Shown: positions 43,518 to 53,181, numbered from the stretch's first letter. The stretch is 64,000 nt of DNA from JAADHI01 sp964451325 (GCA_964451325.1 CAYVHO010000007.1:1-64000), one strand, 5' to 3'. Notes: a model not told the origin generated them from the sequence alone. Translations and numbers: made by a program.

Positions 43518-44246
43518 TTATCCGGCCTGATCAAACTCTTCAACCCACATGACCGTGGCCCCCACGACCGCAGTGGGCATGGCAAGAAAATTCACGATAG
43601 GAATCATGAGTAAGAGCAAAATGGCTGCGCCAAAGCCCCACACCATAAACCGTTTTTTTTGAAGCAAAACCCGCTGTTCTGCAAATTTTATGTCATGATT
43701 TCCCATTGGGAAGTCTGCATACTCCAAGGCCAAAATCCAAGCGCTGAATATCATCCAGAGCACAGAGGCAATGATGTTTACCCCTGGGATTAGAAAAAGT
43801 ATCAGTAAGGGGAGTGCGCGTAATGCAAAATACATGATTTTATTGAGTTCAGAAATTAGAGCGGGGATAAATGTGCTTAAAACCTGTGTCAGTTGAAGCG
43901 GTGGGTTTTTCACACGACCACGAAGTCTTTCTTCTACACGTTCCGCCAAGAGTCCATTGAAAGGAGCCGCAATCAAATTGCAGACCGTCAGAAAGGTGAA
44001 AAATGCGATCCCGGAAATCGTTAGGGCAAAAAGCGGCCAAAGCAAGCCTCTGAGCCAGGCAAGCCATTCTGGAAGCAACCAAAGCATCAATCGGTTAAAC
44101 TGCTGTGCGCCAACAAGGATGAGGATGGAGAACAGCACAATGTTGATCAAAAGCGGCACGACCACATAAGAACGCAGCCCGGGTTTAAAAATTAAGGAAA
44201 AACCACGCAATAAGTAGCGCGCTCCCAGAAATGGATTTCCTTTCAC
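43518..44246 (-). CDS. cysZ: CysZ/EI24-family membrane protein
   Basis: A 242-residue membrane protein with four to six hydrophobic segments (VVPLLINIVLFSILILVG, LFALTISGIAFFTFLTVCNL, LPLLILFLIPGVNIIASVLW). The sequences GARYLLRGFSLIFKPGLRSY and AAPFNGLLAERVEE are typical of CysZ, a sulfate permease for cysteine synthesis, though some family members may carry other solutes. It is a separate leftward gene with a good ribosome-binding site. Confidence 0.82.
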   Translation of the reverse strand: MKGNPFLGARYLLRGFSLIFKPGLRSYVVVPLLINIVLFSILILVGAQQFNRLMLWLLPEWLAWLRGLLWPLFALTISGIAFFTFLTVCNLIAAPFNGLLAERVEERLRGRVKNPPLQLTQVLSTFIPALISELNKIMYFALRALPLLILFLIPGVNIIASVLWMIFSAWILALEYADFPMGNHDIKFAEQRVLLQKKRFMVWGFGAAILLLLMIPIVNFLAMPTAVVGATVMWVEEFDQAG

Positions 44247-44421
44247 CTCATAATCCTCCTATCAAATATAAGGACTGTACTCAAAATGAGCGCTAGTATA
44301 TCGTAATCTTAAAATTTTGGAAAAGTCCCTCAATTGAACTTTGTTCCTTCTTTCTGTTAGTGTCGTCTCAGGTGTGAAATTGCAGATACAAAAAACTTTC
44401 AATGGGGATCAGGAGGATGCA

Positions 44422-45087
44422 ATGTCAAAAAAAATCGGTGTCATTTTATCAGGCTGTGGTTACCTGGACGGTGCTGAAATACAAGAATCCGTTTTGACCT
44501 TGTTGGCCATCGACCGGGAAGGGGCAGAAGCGGTCTGCATGGCCCCCAATATTGAACAAATGCATGTGGTGAATCACATTAGTCAGGTAGAAATGCCGGA
44601 GCGACGTAATGTTTTAGTCGAGTCCAGCCGAATTGTCCGAGGTCAGATACAAGATATCGAAACAGTTTCCGCATCCGACTTAGATGCGCTGATTCTTCCC
44701 GGTGGATATGGTGCCGCAAAAAATCTTTCTGATTTCGCCCTAAACGGGGCGCAGTGCACGGTACAAGCAGATGTGCTTCCCCTGCTCCGCGACTTTTTAA
44801 AATCGGACAAACCCATTGGTGTTATCTGTATCGCACCTGCCGTCATGGCAAAAGTTGCACAAGAAACGGGAGACAAGATTACCTTGACCATCGGTACTGA
44901 TGCAGAGACCTCAGCGGCCTTTGAGGAAATGGGTGTGCAACATATTAAAAGTGCTGTAAATGAGATTGTGATCGACAAAACACACAAAATTGTCTCTAGT
45001 CCCGCTTATATGCTTCCTGCCCGCATTTCAGAGATAGAGCAAGGGATTAACAAGCTTGTTCACGCCGTCATTGAGATGATCGAATAA
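44422..45087 (+). CDS. elbB: ElbB-like glyoxalase (DJ-1/PfpI superfamily)
   Basis: A 221-residue protein matching ElbB: KIGVILSGCGYLDGAEIQE at the N-terminus, DALILPGGYGAAKNLSDFA and PIGVICIAPAV, where Cys replaces the more common nucleophile surroundings. ElbB proteins have glyoxalase III-like activity and were linked to isoprenoid synthesis. The start is the ATG at 44422 just after AGGAGGATGCA; an upstream frame from 44341 is not needed. Confidence 0.92.
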   Translation: MSKKIGVILSGCGYLDGAEIQESVLTLLAIDREGAEAVCMAPNIEQMHVVNHISQVEMPERRNVLVESSRIVRGQIQDIETVSASDLDALILPGGYGAAKNLSDFALNGAQCTVQADVLPLLRDFLKSDKPIGVICIAPAVMAKVAQETGDKITLTIGTDAETSAAFEEMGVQHIKSAVNEIVIDKTHKIVSSPAYMLPARISEIEQGINKLVHAVIEMIE

Positions 45088-45315
45088 TCTCCACAAAAAA
45101 GACATCTGCTTTCTTCAAATATCTGCTCTGTCAAACATGCTGTGTTTAGTGATCAGCCAGAATTTGTCCCTGTGTCTTGCTTGCCAATGTCCCAGTCTCG
45201 CGTTAAAATATAAGGGAATCGCTTAAATTTTTCACCTATCTTTTGATATACTGAGGGAGGGCATCTCGTCCGCAGTGTATTTTTTCTGTCAGGTGGGGGC
45301 CGTTTTGGAGAATAG

Positions 45316-45882
45316 ATGAGTAAAGAAGTTGTGCAGGCTGTTTCCAAGGGAAAACTCTTGGTTGCCATGCCAAAACTAAACGACCCTAATTTTCGCCAAA
45401 CCGTCATTTTACTCTGTGAATACAGTGAGGACGGTGCCTTGGGCGTTGTTTTAAATCGTCCAACAGAAATGGCTGTTTCAATGCTGATGGATGGCTTCCA
45501 GGATGTTTCTGGTGAAAAAAAGGTTTACGCAGGTGGCCCTGTGGCCAGAAACGGCATGCTGGTGCTCTGCCGCAGTGATGAAATGATGGGAGATGGACAC
45601 AGTATTCTTGACGGTGTTTTTGTTCCCAAAGATCTGGATCGCATTAAAACTGCGGGGGCCTTAGGAGAAAGTGGCGAAGTGCGTTGTTATCTCGGTTACG
45701 CCGGTTGGGCTCCCGGCCAACTCGAAATTGAGCTTTCAGAAGGGGCATGGAGTTTATTGCCTTCAGACCCCACACTGGTTTTTGATGCAGATCCTTCATT
45801 TCTCTGGTCTCAAATGATGCGTCGTTTGGGCGACCGATGGGCCTTTTATGCAACAATGCCGTCCGACCCAAGCTTGAATTAA
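45316..45882 (+). CDS. YqgE/AlgH family protein
   Basis: A 188-residue protein with the full YqgE pattern: KGKLLVAMPKLNDPNFRQTV, GALGVVLNRPTE, AGGPVARNGMLVL and CYLGYAGWAPGQLEIEL. Its biochemical role is not established; it is often near ruvX (yqgF) or gshB, which are not seen here. GGAG is 7 nt before the ATG. The next gene follows at 39 nt on the same strand. Confidence 0.92.
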   Translation: MSKEVVQAVSKGKLLVAMPKLNDPNFRQTVILLCEYSEDGALGVVLNRPTEMAVSMLMDGFQDVSGEKKVYAGGPVARNGMLVLCRSDEMMGDGHSILDGVFVPKDLDRIKTAGALGESGEVRCYLGYAGWAPGQLEIELSEGAWSLLPSDPTLVFDADPSFLWSQMMRRLGDRWAFYATMPSDPSLN

Positions 45883-45921
45883 AACGATCAAGAGTACACC
45901 CTTCCGTATCAGGACTGCTTC

Positions 45922-46860
45922 ATGCGCAAGCCCCTTCCCCTTCTGAGTCTGTTTGGCCTATTTTTTTTAAGTACAAGTCTCTTTGCTGCTGATTTTTATC
46001 GCTGGACCGATGAACATGGTTTGATTCATTTCTCAGATTCTATTTCCGGCATACCCAAACAATATCGAAAAAAAGCTTTAGAAGGTACATTTGATCAAGA
46101 ATCGCCCAAGAAAAAATCATTTGAAGCCCGATCAAAATCCAATATGTTTGTCGACACGGAAGCCTCAGTCCCATCAAATGCATTAAAAATACACAGCGTG
46201 CCCTACACCGCATTTGAAGGCAGGACAAGCCGGGTCATCATTGATGTCAGGTTTAATGACCGTATTACCGCTCCCATGGTGCTTGATACAGGCGCAGGTG
46301 AAGTATTCATTTCCGAAGGTTTGGCAGAAAAACTGGGGCTTTTTGAACACGAGCATGCAAAACTGAATGTCTCCGTGAGTGGTTTTGGTGGCACCGCCCC
46401 CGCCATCCGTACCATTCTGGATCGCATGAAAATTGGAGACATTGAAAGCCAATTTATCCCGACACGAATCGTTCCCTCGCTCTCCAAAGTTTTTGAGGGT
46501 GTGGTGGGTATGAACTTTATGTCCAACTACAAAATCCGCATTGATCCCCGCAAACAAGTCCTCGTTTTCGAAGAGCTGCCAAATCTCAGCCCACATTTTG
46601 GAGGTCATGGGGAGAGATGGTGGCGGCAGTATTTTGCTGAATTTGAGCACTACCACAAAAAATCACAGCATTATGTGGCTTCACTGGAGCGCTATTTGAG
46701 AGAAAACCGTTTGGACTATCAGTCTGTCCTTGATCCGGTAAGAGAAGAACTCAAGTATGCAAAAACCCAGGATGAGGCGGCAAAAAAACTCCTTGAAAAA
46801 CTCACGCGCTACGCAAGCCAAAATCAAGTGCCTATCGCCTGGCGACGCTTAAATCACTAA
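45922..46860 (+). CDS. Periplasmic retropepsin-like aspartic protease with DUF4124
   Basis: A 312-residue exported protein. After a signal peptide (about 1-22), residues about 24-55 form a DUF4124 domain (DFYRWTDEHGLIHFSDS). Residues about 90-210 are a single-lobed aspartyl protease with catalytic MVLDTGAGEVFIS and VVGMNFMSNYKIRID. The last 90 residues are helical. Such proteases work as dimers. The substrate is unknown. Confidence 0.85.
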   Translation: MRKPLPLLSLFGLFFLSTSLFAADFYRWTDEHGLIHFSDSISGIPKQYRKKALEGTFDQESPKKKSFEARSKSNMFVDTEASVPSNALKIHSVPYTAFEGRTSRVIIDVRFNDRITAPMVLDTGAGEVFISEGLAEKLGLFEHEHAKLNVSVSGFGGTAPAIRTILDRMKIGDIESQFIPTRIVPSLSKVFEGVVGMNFMSNYKIRIDPRKQVLVFEELPNLSPHFGGHGERWWRQYFAEFEHYHKKSQHYVASLERYLRENRLDYQSVLDPVREELKYAKTQDEAAKKLLEKLTRYASQNQVPIAWRRLNH

Positions 46861-47002
46861 AATATCTTGTTTCAGGGTGTATTGAAAAATCCGATGAATG
46901 AAAAAACACTTCAACTGAGTTTCCTCAACGACCCTGGACTTCTATCCTGACACAGGGGGCCTTCGCGGGAATGCCGTCTTTCAAGTATCTGGGCGATATC
47001 CG

Positions 47003-48319
47003 CTAATCTATTTGATGGATTGCAAGTCTTTGATTTACGGTGCGCCGCCAGGATTTGAGCTTTTCTTCAAGCAGTGGGGCACGGTGAATTTGCGGTTCCG
47101 AGTGCAAAAAATTGTGCTCATTTTCCCAGTCACTTACGATTTCTTTTGCCATTAGGAAGGCATCCACAAAGGTCGGTGCCTGATTTATTGCATATTGAAA
47201 AAAAGCACGTCCGAAATAAGTCATTTCTGAATCATCACTACAGCCAAATGAGCTGCGATCCGAACGTGCGGAGGTGATGACCATGGTGTGATCGTCTTTG
47301 AGATGATCAATAAAACCACCGGAATAACAGGCCGAGATGGCAATGACCTTCCACTTGATCCCCGATTCTTCAATGACTTCCGAGAGTGTCTCCGCAGACA
47401 AATCACCCAAAGGTACACCTCCAAGCGACACAGAGAGCGTATGTTCCTTCGAGCCGTGACTGGTGAGATAGAGGAAGAGAATATCTTCTTCTATCTCCAT
47501 GCGCGTCGCGATAAACTGCAAGGCCACACGTAAATTCGTCACACTGGCAATTGGCACTTCATTTACAATTGCCGGATGATTGATCAGGTACATCGTTCGA
47601 TTTTGCATGCTGAATTTTGTTTCAAAAAGCGCTGTGGTGTAGAGGGCTTCATTCATAAAAACATCTTGATGGCTGTCTCCACCAAAAGCCAATAGATAGA
47701 GATCCGTTACCCCTGGTCTTGAAGCCGCGATATGCCCCATGGATTCACTGAGCAACTGGTATTGGTAAAACAATACAACTTCAGGATTGACGATGTCGCC
47801 GTCTTTTGGTTCCTTGACCACCTGCGTATTTTTGTCCAATAAACCATGATCCCACTCTCCGGCCAGGGTTTTTACATTGCCCTCTCGGTCGATAAATGAA
47901 AGGATGCCTTTTCCGTGAAACTCGTTGTTTTCAAACTCGCCGACATACTTGTCCCCGTTATCTCGTGTCAGGACCCCGTAGCCATAGAATGAACCTGCCC
48001 TAAAATCACCGGTGTATTTTGCCCCCCCGGCAAAAGAGTAGACTCCTTCCCCATGGATGAGTCCGTTTGCAAAATCACCGACGTAGCGGTCGCCATTGAC
48101 CGTGATCAGTGTTCCCTCACCATGCGGAATGCCGCCTTCAAAGGTCCCTTCATATAGGGAACCATCCATCAGGGTCATTTTGCAGGTTCCCTGGCATGGT
48201 TCACCCTGTATGTTCGAGGAACCCTGTATTGAACCTTGCTTGCCTAGCGTCGAACATGCAGCCAGAACCGGTAATAGAATCAGGGCCAAGAGTGTTTTTA
48301 TCGTCCGCTGATATTCCAT
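47003..48319 (-). CDS. MORN-repeat, C13 (legumain/caspase-fold) peptidase lipoprotein
   Basis: A 438-residue predicted lipoprotein (LAAC lipobox, C22). Residues about 55-145 are four MORN repeats (YEGTFEGGIPHGEGT, YVGDFANGLIHGEG, YTGDFRAGSFYGYG, YVGEFENNEFHGKG). Residues about 180-430 resemble peptidase family C13: a strand plus catalytic His288 in YLTSHGS and Cys331 in AISACYSGG. The surrounding TRMEIEEDILFLYLTSHGS and SARSDRSSFGC segments fit the caspase-type fold. It should sit on the periplasmic face, with MORN repeats as a docking module. It is monocistronic. Confidence 0.85.
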   Translation of the reverse strand: MEYQRTIKTLLALILLPVLAACSTLGKQGSIQGSSNIQGEPCQGTCKMTLMDGSLYEGTFEGGIPHGEGTLITVNGDRYVGDFANGLIHGEGVYSFAGGAKYTGDFRAGSFYGYGVLTRDNGDKYVGEFENNEFHGKGILSFIDREGNVKTLAGEWDHGLLDKNTQVVKEPKDGDIVNPEVVLFYQYQLLSESMGHIAASRPGVTDLYLLAFGGDSHQDVFMNEALYTTALFETKFSMQNRTMYLINHPAIVNEVPIASVTNLRVALQFIATRMEIEEDILFLYLTSHGSKEHTLSVSLGGVPLGDLSAETLSEVIEESGIKWKVIAISACYSGGFIDHLKDDHTMVITSARSDRSSFGCSDDSEMTYFGRAFFQYAINQAPTFVDAFLMAKEIVSDWENEHNFLHSEPQIHRAPLLEEKLKSWRRTVNQRLAIHQID

Positions 48320-48524
48320 ATCAGAACCCCTCCTGATGAAATGTTTTGTTCCAAGTATATCAGGAGATCGGCAGAACGGAGGGGGATTGAGAGGGACTCG
48401 AAGGATGTGCCACTCCTGATGCAGCGTATCAAAATCAAACTTCGGGCATTGGACGTGGATTTTTTTGATTATGGCGGGAAATTTGAGCCCTCGCCCTTGC
48501 TCAATAAAAGACGTCTATGACGTA

Positions 48525-49757
48525 TCAGGCTAAGCGCCACAGCGAGGAGATCGGTAAGGCCGCCATATTGGAACCAAATGAAACACTTTGCTCGCCAGTG
48601 TAAAGCACGACGCCTCTTTGAAACCGATCTCCGGCAGCCTCAGCCAGTGCACGAAGCCCTGAAAAATCCTTGTTTGTCACCGTGGCCGATGCCTTCACTT
48701 CGATGCCGACCAATGGGCCAGCCGCACCATTTTCCAGAACGATATCGACCTCCTGACCTGTCGCTGTTCGATAGTGGTAAATCCCGACGCGTGTTTCCGA
48801 CCAAGTCGCTTGTTTGCGTAATTCGCCCACGACGAAGGATTCGAGCAAATGACCAAAGAGTGTTGGGTCATTTGCCAGCGCTTTCCGTGTGTGACCGATT
48901 AAATGGGTCGCAAGGCCGGTATCGACCAAGTGAATTTTGGCGGATTTCACGAGCCGTTTGCCCAAATGCGACTGCCAGGCGGAAAGCGGTTGCATCAGAA
49001 AACTTGCCGTAAGCAGTGCAAGATATCGTTTTAATGTGGTGTGTGGAATACCCGTAGCGCGCGACAGTTCAGACATATTCAGCAATCCACCAATACGGGT
49101 TGCCAGCAGGGCAAGCAGACGCGGCATTTCAGTCAGCCCTTCTATATTTGCGAGATCGCGGATATCGCTTTGCAGGATGGCGGTGATGTATGCGCTATAC
49201 CAGGCATCACGGCGCTTTCCCTCGGTGCGTTGTACTGCCTCTGGATAGCCACCTTTCGCAACGCGGGCTGTTAGATCGTTTGACTCCGCTTCGATTAAGC
49301 CTGGCATTTCTAAAAGGAACAACCCATCGATAAAGCGTTCTTTGCGTCCTAAAAGTTCGCCTTGTGAAAGGGGATACAGTGTGATGATTTCCATCCGGCC
49401 TGCAAGCGATTCTGAAACCTTCGGCAGCATTTGTACATTGGCTGATCCGGTCAACAGGAAGCGTCCCGGCCGTCGGTCGGCATCCACCAACATTTTAATT
49501 GCTGGAAACAGGGCCGGGGCTTTCTGTGCTTCATCGATTGCAAGGGTTTGACCCATGCCTTTCAAAAATCCGATAGGGTCTGAAGTTGCGGCGGAAAGGG
49601 TTGTTGCGTCATCCAGGGTGGCGTAGGCTGCGCCCATCGTTTCAGCAAGCTGCGTGACGAGCGTACTTTTTCCGGTTTGACGTGCGCCGTTGAGTAAAAC
49701 GACAGGCGTGTCGGTTAGAGCCTCGCGTAATTCAGATTCGATATTTCGTGTGTACAT
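48525..49757 (-). CDS. DUF4143 AAA-type ATPase
   Basis: A 410-residue ATPase of the AAA_14/DUF4143 family. Walker A GARQTGKSTLV (about 24-34), Walker B LAIDEAQKAP and sensor GSANVQMLP precede the DUF4143 domain (about 200-360) with GTEV-type nuclease-like residues in YYHYRTATGQEVDIVLENG and LVGIEVKAS. These proteins are common in accessory regions, with no firm function. It marks the left edge of the accessory island. Confidence 0.88.
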   Translation of the reverse strand: MYTRNIESELREALTDTPVVLLNGARQTGKSTLVTQLAETMGAAYATLDDATTLSAATSDPIGFLKGMGQTLAIDEAQKAPALFPAIKMLVDADRRPGRFLLTGSANVQMLPKVSESLAGRMEIITLYPLSQGELLGRKERFIDGLFLLEMPGLIEAESNDLTARVAKGGYPEAVQRTEGKRRDAWYSAYITAILQSDIRDLANIEGLTEMPRLLALLATRIGGLLNMSELSRATGIPHTTLKRYLALLTASFLMQPLSAWQSHLGKRLVKSAKIHLVDTGLATHLIGHTRKALANDPTLFGHLLESFVVGELRKQATWSETRVGIYHYRTATGQEVDIVLENGAAGPLVGIEVKASATVTNKDFSGLRALAEAAGDRFQRGVVLYTGEQSVSFGSNMAALPISSLWRLA

Positions 49758-49913
49758 GGTTGTATTTTAGCCATGTGGTGGTGAAATTTCAACTATAAAT
49801 CCTCTGGAATCAGAACGCTGAGATTGGAAATGAAAAAATATTTGTGTATGGGTATGTGTATGGGTGTAATTTAATTGTTCCTATTTGATTTATTCTGTTA
49901 GGAGGGCTTCAAT

Positions 49914-50164
49914 ATGCAAACTGCTTCGCATCAACCGCGCAGGTAAAGAAGCTTGATCGTTTGGCGCAGGATCGATCCACCTCGGTGGCCGAGGTTGTGC
50001 GACTTGCCATTGATGCTTATGAGCCGGGTGAAACGCCGGAATTAGAGTCTCGTGAGCTGATGGCGCTGGTGGCGGCTCAGTTAAAGGAGACGATCAATGC
50101 AACCAGACGCGCTAATGACGTTGTTGCCAAGGCATTAAAAATACTTGATGCGGGAGGGCGATAA
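49914..50164 (+). pseudogene. Frameshifted ribbon-helix-helix antitoxin-like gene
   Basis: AGGAGGG precedes an ATG at 49914 that reads MQTAS and soon stops. In another frame the sequence continues STAQVKKLDRLAQDRSTSVA and then EVVRLAIDAYEPG to 50164, which looks like the body of a CopG/RHH protein. A single indel near 49929-49932 would join them. A TTG at 49961 could start a 67-residue product but lacks a ribosome-binding site. Either a recent frameshift or a sequence error explains this. Confidence 0.6.
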
Positions 50165-50340
50165 TGTCTGGCTGGAAAGATATTCTCGTTGAAATGCTCA
50201 CGCTGACAAGCGAGGTAAAGCACCTGAATCAGCAGACTGAAAAACTCTCTGAGCGCACCATCAATATCGATAAACGTGTGGTTCGGCTAGAAACAATGGT
50301 TGAAATAGGCAAATCTCAGAAACAATTGTCAAAAGATTAA
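50164..50340 (+). CDS. Small coiled-coil protein
   Basis: A 58-residue frame starting MSGWKDILVEMLTLTSEVKH and continuing with heptad-like spacing (LNQQTEKLSERTINIDKRVV), a predicted short coiled coil. Its ATG overlaps the stop of the RHH-like frame by one base, so it was co-translated with it. It may be the partner in a two-gene addiction or regulatory pair. No named family is recognised. Confidence 0.55.
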   Translation: MSGWKDILVEMLTLTSEVKHLNQQTEKLSERTINIDKRVVRLETMVEIGKSQKQLSKD

Positions 50341-50446
50341 AAAAATTGCTTTATCGCAAGACCTCTTCTTAAAGATTGCCTGATCTCAGCTATCTTATAG
50401 AAATTCAGCGACGATTACAGTCGCGATACTGTGGCAAAGAATACTG

Positions 50447-50872
50447 ATGATATCTGTCATTGACATATTCGCGGGTCCCGGCGGACTTGGGGAAGGCTTT
50501 TCCAGCCTGCGCAAACACGCAAATGGCATCCCTTTTCGTGTTTGTCTTTCTATTGAGAAAGATAGGCAAGCGTGGGAAACCCTTCGACTCAGATCTTTTT
50601 TCCGGGAGTTTCCTGATGGAGAAGCACCCGATGACTACTACGAGCACCTGAGAGGGGAGTTGTCACGTGAGGATCTGTACCGTTCCTTTCCTGGAGAATC
50701 ATCTAGAGCAGATGCCATTGCCAAAAATATTGAGCTTGGGAGCAAAGAGTGGCCCAGGGCAAATGTCAGCTCCGATGCCCTTTGCCTGAAATCAAAAGCG
50801 CGTCTGGAGACTGCCTCCGCTTCTCTACGCCAGACTCCCGCCACTAAAGTCAAATTTCTTTTCTCACGGTGA
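50447..50872 (+). pseudogene. Truncated cytosine-C5 DNA methyltransferase
   Basis: The frame opens with SVIDIFAGPGGLGEGFSS, motif I (SAM binding) of Dcm-type methyltransferases, and continues for roughly 120 residues. It then stops without motif IV (PCQ), VI or the target-recognition part, giving 141 residues instead of 350-450. The truncation point lies just before the convergent OLD-family gene. It is therefore a remnant of a modification gene. Confidence 0.75.
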
Positions 50873-50879
50873 TCTCGGA

Positions 50880-52844
50880 TCACTCTAAAAGCCCGTTAAA
50901 TGTCTCAAATAGTTTTTCAAATCGGGCCAAGGTTCCCTTCGCATCTTCGGATGTACCAGACAACGTGTCTGGGTGCTGAATAAGCCAGTTAGAGGGTGTG
51001 AAGTGATCAAATGTGGGTATTTCATCCGGTAACAGACGAAAATATGCTTCGGCTTGGATTACCTTTCGCTCGGTTTTCGTATCAGCTTCAGCAAGTTTCA
51101 CGGTTGTCAATTTATGTTCACCCATCAGGTTGTAAGCTTGGTTGATTATAGACACCAGTAAACCAGCAGAGAACATATCTTCAACATCTGCCTCAGACTG
51201 ATCACAAAAATCAGAAATTGTGTATACATGTCCTTCTTTGAGAATTTTAGACTCCCTAAATCGCTCAACTTTCTTCTTTTGCCCTTTAGCCAGATCAGTC
51301 AGCACCGCGATATGCAGGTCTTTACCGCTTAACAGGCTTACAAACGCACCAACCTTGTCAATACCACCCGTCGGACAAATTGTCCATCGGGAGTCCAGCC
51401 CCTTTCGACCTTCCTGTTTTAACGCCGCAGACACGGCTTGCAGATATAAAATATCTGATGGTCCTTCGACCAAAAGAGTATTTTTACCAATAAACAGTGT
51501 TTGTGTGATTTCATAGCCAAGTGCGCCCTGAAGCGGAAATAAGGTGTCCCTGTCCGTAGACAACACATCATCCCCGACCTTTGTTCCCTTGGCAACATAG
51601 TCCATTATGCCTTTAATTTCTACGATATCCTCTACTGTTCTGACAGACATCAGGTTATCTGGCGGTATCATAAATGGTGAGTGTGTTGAGTAGATTACCT
51701 GGTGTTCAGGTTCCAGTTTTTCTTTGAAATACCGCAACAAGTCTCCCTGTGCTTTTGCGTGTAATGTCAATCCCGGTTCATCCAGCAGGATAATGATATT
51801 TTTATTTGTCTTTGAGACCTGTGAAAAGCGGACAAGAAAGGAAAAGAACCAAATAAACCCAGCACTCCGCTCCGAGAAAGGTACGGTCATACGATGTATG
51901 GCATTGCGGACACGCGCTTCCATCACCGTACCACTGTTGAAGGGTGGATTATCTGCTGCCTTACCCTCGTATGGCTTAAATTCGACGGAAAGGCTTTTGT
52001 TCTGGCTCCAATACTCAAAGATACGGTCTGTTATCTTATTAGAGGCTGCTTCTACCTTAGCAATCAGGTGTTCCGATTGCTGGAATGACTTTAGTTCTTC
52101 CAAACCCGTCCCAGCAAATTCCAAAAAATCCAGGAATACAGAGTCACCCTCAGAAACGGTATTCTGCTGTTTATCTTGCTCAAGCTGGTTAACAGAAATT
52201 TTGCCGCTCATACGATCATAATGAGAAAAATATAAAAACTTTGGCAACCGGGTCTTCAGAATATCTATTACTTTCTGACTTGGGTCACCATCCCGATATG
52301 CCTTTATTTTTTCCAGCAAACTATTGTGCTTCTCTGTGTTTTTTTCCCGTCCGGCCAAGAGTTCAACCACTCCATTTACAGAAGTACATTTATCAACAAC
52401 GGCTTTTTCTGCTGCATCGAAATTGGATTCATTAATCAGGTGCACAATGGCTTTTCTCTCGTCAAAATGCGTGGTCCAGGTTTTGCTCTTTTCCTCGTAG
52501 TGTTTCTGTACCGTGATTAGCCCCTTGGGTAAATACTCCGGCCCAAATTCTGCCTCTACAACTTCCAAATCGTCGTCTTCTAAAAGCCATTCTGTTGTTG
52601 CGACCACAGCCTCCCGTCCATCGTGGCGCTCCTTATACTCATTCAAATATCGACGTGGATAGTCTCGTATCTTGTCGTATTTATTGTTGCTGTCTCCCGA
52701 AGAATTCAAAATCTCCAAAGCCTGTAGTATCGCGGTTTTACCTGCTTCGTTCTTTCCGACCAGACAGGTCGTGCCATCAATGGAAAATTTTCCACTGTCA
52801 TCGCATGAACGAAAATTTTGTATCTTTACCGATTTAAGTTTCAT
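50880..52844 (-). CDS. OLD-family ATP-dependent endonuclease
   Basis: A 654-residue protein with an SMC/ABC-like ATPase and a TOPRIM nuclease domain. Walker A GKNEAGKT is at 30-37; the signature/Walker B region IIILLDEPGLTLHAKA is near 350 and is followed by YSTHSPFM. The TOPRIM start TLLVEGPSDILYL is near 455-465. OLD proteins act in phage defence or DNA repair. No UvrD-like helicase (GajB) or reverse transcriptase lies beside it, so it is a stand-alone class 1-like member. It sits against the truncated methyltransferase. Confidence 0.88.
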   Translation of the reverse strand: MKLKSVKIQNFRSCDDSGKFSIDGTTCLVGKNEAGKTAILQALEILNSSGDSNNKYDKIRDYPRRYLNEYKERHDGREAVVATTEWLLEDDDLEVVEAEFGPEYLPKGLITVQKHYEEKSKTWTTHFDERKAIVHLINESNFDAAEKAVVDKCTSVNGVVELLAGREKNTEKHNSLLEKIKAYRDGDPSQKVIDILKTRLPKFLYFSHYDRMSGKISVNQLEQDKQQNTVSEGDSVFLDFLEFAGTGLEELKSFQQSEHLIAKVEAASNKITDRIFEYWSQNKSLSVEFKPYEGKAADNPPFNSGTVMEARVRNAIHRMTVPFSERSAGFIWFFSFLVRFSQVSKTNKNIIILLDEPGLTLHAKAQGDLLRYFKEKLEPEHQVIYSTHSPFMIPPDNLMSVRTVEDIVEIKGIMDYVAKGTKVGDDVLSTDRDTLFPLQGALGYEITQTLFIGKNTLLVEGPSDILYLQAVSAALKQEGRKGLDSRWTICPTGGIDKVGAFVSLLSGKDLHIAVLTDLAKGQKKKVERFRESKILKEGHVYTISDFCDQSEADVEDMFSAGLLVSIINQAYNLMGEHKLTTVKLAEADTKTERKVIQAEAYFRLLPDEIPTFDHFTPSNWLIQHPDTLSGTSEDAKGTLARFEKLFETFNGLLE

Positions 52845-52891
52845 ATTTTAGTCACTCCCATATCCTGCCGGATTATTTTTCTCCGTTCCCT

Positions 52892-53179
52892 CTACTCAAA
52901 CGCCTCAGGCCATTTCCGAGACGCATGATACAGGTTTAGGATATGAACCTCTTTGCCCTTTATTCTGTATGGCACAATATACGGAAGACCTGGAATGACC
53001 AGCTCATAAGTACCGTGCACACGCCCTGCCCTACCCAATTTAGGATGGTCGCTAAGTTGGTTTGTGGTATGACGTAGCTTTTGCGCAACTTCAAAAGCCG
53101 CCCGTGGATTATCTTTTGCGATATAGTCCTGAATGCTTTCCAGCACTTTTGCCGCAGGTTCCGTCCATTTAACCTGCAT
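52892..53179 (-). CDS. parE: ParE/RelE-family toxin
   Basis: A 95-residue toxin with the ParE-like fold: WTEPAAKVLESIQDYIAKDN, HPKLGRAGRVHGTYELVIPG and YRIKGKEVHILNLYHASRKWP, including the conserved Arg residues and C-terminal strand. ParE toxins inhibit gyrase and RelE toxins cleave mRNA; the sequence favours ParE. The gene begins 2 nt after the antitoxin gene. Confidence 0.9.
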   Translation of the reverse strand: MQVKWTEPAAKVLESIQDYIAKDNPRAAFEVAQKLRHTTNQLSDHPKLGRAGRVHGTYELVIPGLPYIVPYRIKGKEVHILNLYHASRKWPEAFE

Positions 53180-53181
53180 GG

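Noticed and set aside
47003..48319. Caspase-gasdermin style defence pair
   Set aside because: No gasdermin-like or other pore-forming gene is adjacent, and the protein is a predicted lipoprotein of the C13 family.
50880..52844. Gabija (GajA) defence system
   Set aside because: The OLD protein is alone; no UvrD/GajB helicase lies next to it, and the neighbour is a truncated methyltransferase.
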